DNA of 13,963 nucleotides from Candidatus Omnitrophota bacterium (GTDB taxonomy: Bacteria > Omnitrophota > Omnitrophia > Omnitrophales > Abzuiibacteriaceae), in NCBI GenBank assembly GCA_016206995.1, contig JACQQN010000193.1, forward strand, positions 1 to 13,963, read 5' to 3'. Positions 1 through 5,802 of the stretch are shown in pieces. The position numbers were made by a program, and so were the translations under genes. Below the pieces are notes generated by a model. The model saw nothing but the letters and a program-made list of their open reading frames with translations. It searched no databases and had not been told where the DNA came from. The stretch's first letter is position 1; each line of letters opens with the position of its first letter.

Positions 1-357
1 ATGTTGGGTGGCCAGATTTCCCTAAAAGTTCTGATTCCACCTTATGTTGGTTTGTTCGCAATCGCGTTTTTGATGGTCAGCTTGAGTCTGCTGCTTTCGT
101 CACTTACAGCCAGCCACTCAGTTGCTGTGATTCTCGGGTTTTTTGCAGCAGTCTTATTCTGGATGTTTGGCTGGGTTGTGCTTTGGATTGCGCCTGGAAT
201 GTATTCTGTTATGAAAGGTTTTTGGGTTGTTGAACATATGCGTGAATACGCAAAAGGCGTGCTCGACACAGGCCCTACAATTTTTTATTTTGCCTGGACG
301 GTTTTCTTTTTGTTTGTTACGTCATTAACGCTTGAATCAAGAAATTGGAAACGTTAA
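1..357 (+). CDS. ABC-2 type (GldF-like) transporter permease, 3' part only
   Basis: This is the C-terminal 118 residues of an inner-membrane permease; the reading frame is open from base 1, so the ATG there is probably an internal Met. The fragment holds hydrophobic spans at about residues 12-34, 38-64 and 92-108, the last followed by a short basic tail ending ESRNWKR. That final helix with a short cytosolic tail is usual for GldF/NosY-like ABC-2 permeases. Its stop abuts the ATG of a GldG-like gene with no gap, and a DUF4340 gene follows. This trio is known from GldA-GldF-GldG-type exporters, whose ATPase gene normally lies upstream. The substrate is unknown; in Bacteroidota the homologues serve gliding, but gliding should not be assumed here. 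Family assignment rests mainly on context. Confidence 0.75.
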   Translation: MLGGQISLKVLIPPYVGLFAIAFLMVSLSLLLSSLTASHSVAVILGFFAAVLFWMFGWVVLWIAPGMYSVMKGFWVVEHMREYAKGVLDTGPTIFYFAWTVFFLFVTSLTLESRNWKR

Positions 358-1755
358 ATGATTGGTAAGGTTTCATTAAAAATCCACGCCACCCTTTCAA
401 TTGTGTTGGCATTTTGTGCCGCGCTACTTCTTTCTGTCATTATAAAACAGGATCACATCAAATTGGATACAACCAAAGAGCGCGCAAACAGTCTTTCCGA
501 GAAAACGCAAAAAGTTGTTCAAGCACTCAAACGCGTTCCCATTCAAATCACTGCTTTTTTCCCGGACGACCACCCGCATCAAGCGCTTTTTGAAGAATTG
601 CTTCAGGATTACGCATTGCTTTCTCCAAAACTTAAGTTTCGTGTTGTGGACCCGGACCGGTTTCCAGCGCTTGCGAAACAATATGAAATTGACCGATACG
701 GGCTTGTGATTCTAGAAGCTTTTGGGAAGAAATACAAACTTGGAACAATTTCAAATACACTTCCATCGAGCGATTCCTTTTTGTTTGGTGCTGAATATCG
801 AAAGGCGCAAGAAGAATTATTGACGCGAGCACTTTCTCAAATGGAATCTGGCATTCAAAAGCTTATTTGTTTTGTGAGCGGCCACGATGAACCCAGTCTG
901 AAAGAAACGGCAGAAAGCGGTTATTTTTTATTCTCTGATGAACTGCGCGCTCGTTTTCGTGAGTTAAAAGAAATCAATCTTTCTCACGAAACAGTACCCA
1001 AGGATGCTTCGCTCGTCATTTTGGCAGGGCCTCATGCTGATTTGGCGAAAGACGAGCTGAGCCGGCTTTATGATTACTTTAAATCTGGCGGGAAAATTAT
1101 TTTAGCAATTGATCCAGTGCTGCCAGATGAAGGAAATCAGGTGATGTCCTTTTTATTAAAACAAGGTGTTGAGCTTGGAAGCGATGTTGTGATTGACCCC
1201 GCAGGAAAAAAAGCAGGAGGCGATTTCTTAATATCGATTATTGCACGATTTTCAAATCATCCTGCCGTTGCTTTGGCAAAAGAACCTGCACTTACGCCGC
1301 TAGCAAGATCTGTACGACAAGCACCGAACATTCCGAAACATGTGAGGGTAAGCGAGCTTGCCTGGACAGGATCTCAAAGCTGGGCGGAAAAGAATCTTGA
1401 ATCGCTTGAAGGTGGAAAATTTACTTATGATGAAGGGGTTGACCCGGCTGGTCCTATACCGACCGCTGCCCTTATCGAATCTCTTGAGGGAACAGGGAAA
1501 ATGGTTGTCCTGGGTGATAGCGATATTTTCAATAATGAGTATTTTGGAAAGGGAGGTAATGCGTCTTTCATTTTAGGTTTGACGGATTGGTTATTGGGAG
1601 AAATGCCAGTAATTCAGAAGACTTCGAAAAGGATGGCTTCTACTTTAAGCGCGCAAAACGAAGCTTTTATTTTCTATTTGTGCGTTGTTTTTGCGCCAAC
1701 ATTTTTTATCAGTCTTGGAATGGCTCTTAATTTCTTGCGCAGGCGTTATGAATAG
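358..1755 (+). CDS. GldG-like ABC exporter auxiliary protein
   Basis: This 465-residue protein matches the GldG / 'ABC-type uncharacterized transport system' family, the periplasm-facing partner of GldF-type permeases. It has an N-terminal membrane anchor at about residues 10-30, a large extracytoplasmic region, and a second membrane span at about 436-459 ending in the basic stop-transfer LRRR. Family-like motifs are GHDEPSL (about 175-181), the strand/loop with DYFKSGGKIILAIDP (about 239-253) and GDSDIFNN (386-393) followed by NASF...WLLG. The start directly follows the permease stop (TAA then ATG), which implies translational coupling; only a weak GGA lies upstream. Its last 8 bases overlap the next gene. 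Its biochemical role is not established even for the family; it probably scaffolds or recognises substrate for the exporter. Confidence 0.82.
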   Translation: MIGKVSLKIHATLSIVLAFCAALLLSVIIKQDHIKLDTTKERANSLSEKTQKVVQALKRVPIQITAFFPDDHPHQALFEELLQDYALLSPKLKFRVVDPDRFPALAKQYEIDRYGLVILEAFGKKYKLGTISNTLPSSDSFLFGAEYRKAQEELLTRALSQMESGIQKLICFVSGHDEPSLKETAESGYFLFSDELRARFRELKEINLSHETVPKDASLVILAGPHADLAKDELSRLYDYFKSGGKIILAIDPVLPDEGNQVMSFLLKQGVELGSDVVIDPAGKKAGGDFLISIIARFSNHPAVALAKEPALTPLARSVRQAPNIPKHVRVSELAWTGSQSWAEKNLESLEGGKFTYDEGVDPAGPIPTAALIESLEGTGKMVVLGDSDIFNNEYFGKGGNASFILGLTDWLLGEMPVIQKTSKRMASTLSAQNEAFIFYLCVVFAPTFFISLGMALNFLRRRYE

Positions 1756-2764
1756 AAACATAACTTGGTCTAAGATCGAAAAAAGAACAGTTGGCTTAGC
1801 GATTGTTGTCGCCATACTTCTCGTGGTTGACATTATTCATGCGCGTTCTTCAAAAACTGTTTTAGATCCAAACGATAAAAAAATAAAAGCAGCGAAGCGT
1901 CGTGAAACCTATTTGGCGAAAAATGTTGGTTTAATCCCTTCATCTTTCCATAATCAAATCATCCAGTTTTCTCTGGAATATCCAAAAACCAAAGAAAGGT
2001 TTCAATTTGCCAAGGAAGACGGCCGCTGGTTCATGACCTTTCCAATTCGTTTTCCGGCACTTGAAACCATGATGAATGAATTAACACAATTTTTGGAAAC
2101 CAGCACCCGCGTCCGGTCTTTTCCTCTCAGTGAAGCGGGTGATTTGAATGAATTTGGACTTAAAGATCCAGAGCTTCGAATTTGTTTGAATGCGAAATCA
2201 ATTTCCGGGTCCTATTGTTTTATTCTAGGGTCTGCTTCTTTGATGGAGGATACGTGTTATGCGCTTGCCGAGGGAGAAAATGAAATTTTCTTAATTGATA
2301 TTGGATTACGGAACGCGCTTCAAGGTAAGACAAAATATGCACTTTTACAAAAACAAATTTTCCCTTTTGTCCATGATCGAGCAATTTCAATCTCATTTCG
2401 AAACGAGAATCAAACTATTGAACTTCAGAAGTTAGCAAACGAGTGGCGGCGTCAAGGCGCTCAAACCGTTTCAGTTTCTTCAGAGAAAGTGAATGCGTTT
2501 TTAACAGCGCTCAACCAACTTTATATTCGTGAATTTGTTGAAGGTGCCGATTGGAAAAATAAAGCGTTTGGTTTGGATGAATCTCAAGGAAGTGTGCTTT
2601 CCATTCAGTTTTTAGGTGGTAAATCAGAAACGCTTGTGATTGGAAAACAAGCAAGCGCTTTATCTGGTTATTATGCCAAGCTTCAAGGTTGGCCAAACGT
2701 TTTTTTCCTGTCGAAAGAAAAGTTAGATGGAATTCTTTCGCTTCTCCGCAGTTTGTCAGCTTAA
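1748..2764 (+). CDS. DUF4340 domain-containing membrane-anchored protein
   Basis: The 338-residue product has a short basic N-terminus (MNRNITWSKIEKR), one hydrophobic anchor at about residues 14-31 and a long extracytoplasmic region. Two similar segments are visible, each a 'FGL' turn followed by beta-rich sequence: one begins NEFGLKDPELR and runs to ENEIFLIDIGLRNAL, the other begins NKAFGLDE and runs to WPNVFFLSKEKLDGIL. This doubled arrangement is typical of DUF4340, which is repeatedly found next to GldF/GldG genes. The start at 1748 was chosen because it gives an 8-base overlap with the upstream gene and a normal signal-anchor; an in-frame ATG at 1685 would add 21 residues and overlap far more. 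Its function is unknown; presumably it is an accessory subunit of the same exporter. It appears to end the operon, although I see no clear terminator. Confidence 0.78.
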   Translation: MNRNITWSKIEKRTVGLAIVVAILLVVDIIHARSSKTVLDPNDKKIKAAKRRETYLAKNVGLIPSSFHNQIIQFSLEYPKTKERFQFAKEDGRWFMTFPIRFPALETMMNELTQFLETSTRVRSFPLSEAGDLNEFGLKDPELRICLNAKSISGSYCFILGSASLMEDTCYALAEGENEIFLIDIGLRNALQGKTKYALLQKQIFPFVHDRAISISFRNENQTIELQKLANEWRRQGAQTVSVSSEKVNAFLTALNQLYIREFVEGADWKNKAFGLDESQGSVLSIQFLGGKSETLVIGKQASALSGYYAKLQGWPNVFFLSKEKLDGILSLLRSLSA

Positions 2765-2826
2765 GATTGTTGTAATTTCTTTTGGTTAAGTTGACCTAAG
2801 TTCTGTCTTATCAATTACTTGTAGGT

Positions 2827-2864
2827 TTGACGGAAATCAAACGGTATGTTAAAGTACCTCCTTT
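2827..2864 (+). promoter_or_regulatory. Promoter of the yggS operon, nearly leaderless
   Basis: TTGACG (2827-2832) is followed after exactly 17 bases by TAAAGT (2850-2855), and TG at 2847-2848 makes an extended -10 (TGnTAAAGT). Transcription would be expected to begin around 2861-2863, only 2-4 bases before the yggS ATG at 2865. No Shine-Dalgarno sequence precedes that ATG, which agrees with a leaderless message. The bases just before the ATG, ACCTCCTTT (2856-2864), have the polarity of the 16S 3' tail and so cannot act as a ribosome binding site. Assignment is by consensus matching only. Confidence 0.55.
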
Positions 2865-3569
2865 ATGGTTGCCGAGAAACTAAAAGAGCTGCGCCTAAAG
2901 ATTTCCTCTATTTGTCAGAAAATTGGGCGAGCGGAAAAAGAAATCGAACTTGTGCTTGTTACAAAACAAGTAGGAAGTGAAGCAATCCGGGAAGCTTATG
3001 CTTTAGGTGTTAAGGATTTTGGAGAGAATCGGGTTCGAGAATGGCTCCAAAAGAAGGGTGAACTGCCGCAAGATATCCGGTGGCATTTAATTGGACATTT
3101 GCAAACCAATAAGGTGAAGGATTGTATTGCCGGAGTTAACTTGATTCATTCGCTTGATAGCATCCATCTTGCGCATGCTATTGAAACAAATGCAGGAAAG
3201 CAGGGAATAACCGTTAATTGCCTTATCCAGGTAAATGTGAGCGGTGAAGCTACAAAACATGGTATTAAAGAGGAAGAAGTAGAGCCATTTGTTAGAGAAG
3301 CCCTAAAACTTCCTCATATTTGTTTGAATGGGTTTATGACGATAGGACCACTGACGGAAGACAAGTTGCTCGTGCGTTCAAGTTTTCAAAAATTGAGGGA
3401 AGTTCGCGATCAAATGAGGAAAAAAATTCCGCAAGTGGATTGGAAATATTTATCGATGGGAATGAGCTCTGATTTTCAAATTGCTTTAGAAGAAGGTGCA
3501 AATCTTTTGCGGATTGGCACGGCGGTTTTTGGTGAGCGACCGATACAGCATAATAGGGGACAGGTATGA
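2865..3569 (+). CDS. yggS: YggS family PLP homeostasis protein
   Basis: This 234-residue cytoplasmic protein is a YggS/PLPBP/YlmE family member, a fold-III pyridoxal-phosphate binder involved in PLP homeostasis with no known catalytic activity. The Lys expected to bind PLP is K34 in LVLVTKQV. Further landmarks are FGENRVRE (52-59), WHLIGHLQTNKVK (73-85), and the phosphate-binding C-terminal part MGMSSDFQIALEEGANLLRIGTAVFGER. The family usually ends soon after GxRxxxR-type residues near FGER. Here the last residues (HNRGQV) and the stop are encoded by the left arm of a perfect inverted repeat, so the native tail seems to have been rewritten. The start has no SD and is likely leaderless. It opens the run with proC, yggT and yggU, a common bacterial neighbourhood. 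Confidence 0.93.
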   Translation: MVAEKLKELRLKISSICQKIGRAEKEIELVLVTKQVGSEAIREAYALGVKDFGENRVREWLQKKGELPQDIRWHLIGHLQTNKVKDCIAGVNLIHSLDSIHLAHAIETNAGKQGITVNCLIQVNVSGEATKHGIKEEEVEPFVREALKLPHICLNGFMTIGPLTEDKLLVRSSFQKLREVRDQMRKKIPQVDWKYLSMGMSSDFQIALEEGANLLRIGTAVFGERPIQHNRGQV

Positions 3570-3593
3570 AATTCATACCTGTCCCCTATTATG
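3549..3593. repeat. 45-bp perfect inverted repeat (GGGGACAGGT type) at yggS/proC junction
   Basis: Two perfectly complementary 22-base arms (3549-3570 and 3572-3593) flank a single central base at 3571. Each arm contains the core AGGGGACAGGT (3555-3565) or its complement ACCTGTCCCCT (3577-3587). In RNA this would form a long near-perfect hairpin, with a realistic loop of 3-5 bases. No T-run follows, so it does not look like an ordinary rho-independent terminator. The left arm supplies the stop codon and last residues of yggS, and the right arm contains an ATG in frame with proC. The core recurs at the lgt 3' end (13918-13928). I recall GGGGACAG-type palindromes as REP-like elements associated with Y1/RAYT transposases; that link is inference, as no transposase is in the window. 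Confidence 0.85.
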
Positions 3594-3605
3594 GGGCAAA
3601 ATGAA

Positions 3606-4415
3606 ATGAAAAGATTGAAAGAAAAAATTGGGTTTATCGGCTGCGGGAATATGGGGAGTGCAATTTTGGAAGGCTTACTCAAAAATAAAATTGCGCGCCC
3701 TAACCAAATTTTGGTTCATGACCCAGCGCACCGAAGAATGTTTTTACTTCGGAAGCGGTTTTCGGTTCGAACTTGTTCGAGCAATGCAGAAGTTGTGAAA
3801 GGTGCACAATTGATTGTGCTTGCCATTAAACCGCAAGAACTTAAAGAGGTTTTGTTACCGCTTCGGCCGCTTTTTCAAAGTCATACGATCATCAGCATTT
3901 TGGCTGGAACGCCATTAATTAAACTAAGAAACTTGATTGGTTTGAAAAGTGCCATTGTTCGTGCCATGCCAAATTTGGGTGCGAAAGTTGGCGAATCAAT
4001 CACTGCACTCACTGGGCATCTCCGCGGCCTTCAGAAAGCGGAATTGGTATTTTCCGGCTGCGGTGAAACCATTCGCGTGCGGGAAAAGTATTTTGATCTT
4101 GTGACTGCCGTGAGCGGCAGCGGCCCAGCTTACTTCTTCTTACTCATGGAATTATTAGCCAATTTTGCTCAAGAAAAAGGACTCCCTTTTGAACAGGCAA
4201 ATCATCTCGCTGTTCAGACTGCTCTTGGAAGTGGGAAGCTTGCAAAGTTAGCACACCTTGATCCTGAGCGTTTAAGGAAACAAGTGACGTCGAAAATGGG
4301 AACTACAGAAGCTGCGCTTTCCGTATTATTCGATGCAGGAATCGAATCGATTTTTAAGCAAGCATTTGCGAAAGCGGTTTGGCGAGCGCAAGAGATGAGC
4401 CGCTTCACGTCATGA
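3606..4415 (+). CDS. proC: Pyrroline-5-carboxylate reductase
   Basis: It catalyses the last step of proline synthesis, NAD(P)H-dependent reduction of 1-pyrroline-5-carboxylate, in the cytoplasm. From the chosen start the product is 269 residues, normal for ProC. It begins with a Rossmann fold (IGFIGCGNMG), followed by LAIKPQEL, ISILAGTP and VRAMPNLGAKVGES. The C-terminal dimerisation domain carries the ProC signature region VSGSGPAYFFLLMELL and ends with VTSKMGTTEAAL; the family more often has VTSPGGTT. An upstream in-frame ATG at 3591 would add MGQNE, but it lies inside the inverted repeat and has no SD. The ATG at 3606 is preceded by GGGG at 3593-3596 and gives a typical N-terminus. The gene sits between yggS and yggT, as in several Gram-negative bacteria. 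Confidence 0.92.
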   Translation: MKRLKEKIGFIGCGNMGSAILEGLLKNKIARPNQILVHDPAHRRMFLLRKRFSVRTCSSNAEVVKGAQLIVLAIKPQELKEVLLPLRPLFQSHTIISILAGTPLIKLRNLIGLKSAIVRAMPNLGAKVGESITALTGHLRGLQKAELVFSGCGETIRVREKYFDLVTAVSGSGPAYFFLLMELLANFAQEKGLPFEQANHLAVQTALGSGKLAKLAHLDPERLRKQVTSKMGTTEAALSVLFDAGIESIFKQAFAKAVWRAQEMSRFTS

Positions 4416-4441
4416 CAAACGGTAATTGATCGGAGGGCATC

Positions 4442-4747
4442 ATGTTTATTGTTGGGCAACTGTTTGCAAGCCTTGCGATGTTGGCAAGTATGGTTTTTAA
4501 GATCCTTTATTTTTTGCTTGTGATCCGAATTATTATGTCATGGTTTGCAGCTGATTCGTTTTCAGGTCCGGCGAGTATTATTTATACGATTACCGATCCA
4601 ATTCTTGCGCCATTTCGGCGCCTCCCGCTTCAAATAGGAGTGGTGGATCTTTCACCGATTTTGGCGTTTTTGCTACTTTCCTTTTTGGATAGTTTTGTCG
4701 TGGGGCTTCTCCAGCATTTCGCAGTTCAATTTGGTAGCGGCGTCTAG
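4442..4747 (+). CDS. yggT: YggT family membrane protein
   Basis: This 101-residue integral membrane protein has two hydrophobic blocks, at about residues 5-32 and 66-92. They flank the family hallmark: SWF..., then TDPILAPFRRLPLQIGVVDLSPILAFLLL. The TDP(I/L)L.P.R.L.P......D.SP pattern is diagnostic of YggT/YlmG. The exact role is unsettled; homologues lie in division/shape clusters of Gram-positives (ylmG) and affect nucleoid or plastid organisation, so a membrane-organisation role is inferred. A strong Shine-Dalgarno GGAGG (4432-4436) is well placed before the ATG, unlike the poor sites of its neighbours, which suggests efficient independent initiation. It follows proC by 26 bases and precedes yggU by 2 bases. 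Confidence 0.92.
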   Translation: MFIVGQLFASLAMLASMVFKILYFLLVIRIIMSWFAADSFSGPASIIYTITDPILAPFRRLPLQIGVVDLSPILAFLLLSFLDSFVVGLLQHFAVQFGSGV

Positions 4748-4749
4748 TC

Positions 4750-4971
4750 ATGAAGTTGACGGTTCGCGTCATTCCGCGTTCCTCTCAGGAAAAAATTGTT
4801 GAAGAGAAAAATAGTTGGAAAGTATATGTGCATCCAGCTGCAGAAGGTGGAAAAGCGAACGGCAGAATTTTAGAACTTATTTCTGAAAAATTGGATGTTC
4901 CAAAAAGCAAGCTAAAAATTATAAAAGGAACCGCAAGTCGCATAAAATTAATTGAGGTGAGCGATGCTTGA
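4750..4971 (+). CDS. yggU: DUF167 (YggU) family protein
   Basis: This 73-residue basic cytoplasmic protein has the DUF167 pattern: RVIPRSSQEKI, then WKVYVHPAAEGGKANGRILELISEKLDVPKSKLKIIKGTASRIKLIEV. The central A.(E/D)GKAN..L...L....GV....I..G..SR.K sequence is the family fingerprint. Length is slightly short of the usual 95-100 residues but covers the whole core. Its biochemical function is unknown. It starts 2 bases after yggT stops and overlaps the next gene by 8 bases, indicating translational coupling within the operon. The yggS-yggT-yggU association is widespread (for example in Escherichia coli). Confidence 0.9.
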   Translation: MKLTVRVIPRSSQEKIVEEKNSWKVYVHPAAEGGKANGRILELISEKLDVPKSKLKIIKGTASRIKLIEVSDA

Positions 4972-5794
4972 AACAAAATTGGATCTTTATACGAAGATTG
5001 AAGAAGCAAAATCTTATTTGACGGGTGAAATTAAAACGAAGCCAGAAATTGCAATTATTCTTGGAACAGGTCTTGGCGATTTAGCGAAGCGGCTTAGTTC
5101 TCGGGAAGCGGTTCCTTATGAAAATATTCCCCATTTTCCAGAGTCGACGGTTGAATCCCATAGTGGCGAGCTAGCATTTGGAAAAATTGGGAAAAGATCT
5201 GTTGCGGTTATGGATGGCCGGTTTCATTTTTATGAAGGTTATTCTTTGGAACAGGTAACGTTTCCGGTACGTGTTCTCAAGCAGCTTGGTGCCAAAATTT
5301 TGATTGTTTCAAACGCAGCGGGTAGCTTAAACCTTAAATATAAACGCGGGGATCTTGTGTTGATTAAGGACCACATCAACTGGATGGGCGTGAATCCTTT
5401 GATTGGGCCAAACGATGAACGGCTAGGGATTCGTTTTCCTGATATGTCGCAACCTTATTCAAAACGGTTGGTCGCACTTGCTGAAAAAGTTGCCAAGTCA
5501 AAAAAAATCCGTTACCAAAAAGGTATTTATATCGCCGTGAGTGGTCCCAATCTTGAAACTGCAGCAGAATATCGAATGTTCAACCGATTTGCGGATGTGA
5601 TTGGCATGTCGACTGTCCCTGAAGTGATTGCGGGCGTACATGCTGGGTTCGAAATCTTAGGGGTTAGTGTTGTAACGGACCTTTGCGATCCCGATCACTT
5701 GGAACCCGCAAATATCCAGGAAATCATCAAAGTGGCAAATGAAGCAGGCCCGAAGCTGATCCAGTTAATTGAGACCTTTGTGAAGTCTCTCTAA
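4964..5794 (+). CDS. punA: Purine nucleoside phosphorylase, trimeric (PNP/MTAP) type
   Basis: This 276-residue enzyme would cleave purine (deoxy)nucleosides with phosphate to free base and (deoxy)ribose-1-phosphate in salvage. The phosphate site is seen in LGTGLGDL (33-40) and GRFHFYEGY (85-93, H88), the ribose/base pocket in SNAAGSLN (116-123), SGPNLETAAEYR (193-204, E198) and GMSTVPEVI (214-222). This is the low-molecular-mass homotrimer family that includes human PNP and bacterial PunA/PupG, not E. coli DeoD. At the position of human Asn243 this protein has Asp (VVTDLCDP, D239). Asp there is reported in related enzymes and in human mutants to allow 6-aminopurines, so adenosine or methylthioadenosine-like use is possible. 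The start is supported by GAGGTG upstream and by the 8-base overlap with yggU. ileS follows after 8 bases. Confidence 0.9.
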   Translation: MLETKLDLYTKIEEAKSYLTGEIKTKPEIAIILGTGLGDLAKRLSSREAVPYENIPHFPESTVESHSGELAFGKIGKRSVAVMDGRFHFYEGYSLEQVTFPVRVLKQLGAKILIVSNAAGSLNLKYKRGDLVLIKDHINWMGVNPLIGPNDERLGIRFPDMSQPYSKRLVALAEKVAKSKKIRYQKGIYIAVSGPNLETAAEYRMFNRFADVIGMSTVPEVIAGVHAGFEILGVSVVTDLCDPDHLEPANIQEIIKVANEAGPKLIQLIETFVKSL

Positions 5795-5802
5795 GTATTT
5801 TT

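Noticed and set aside
1685..1747. Longer start for the DUF4340 gene at the upstream ATG
   Set aside because: It would extend the overlap with the GldG-like gene to 71 bases and put a second hydrophobic stretch before the natural anchor; the ATG at 1748 fits the family better.
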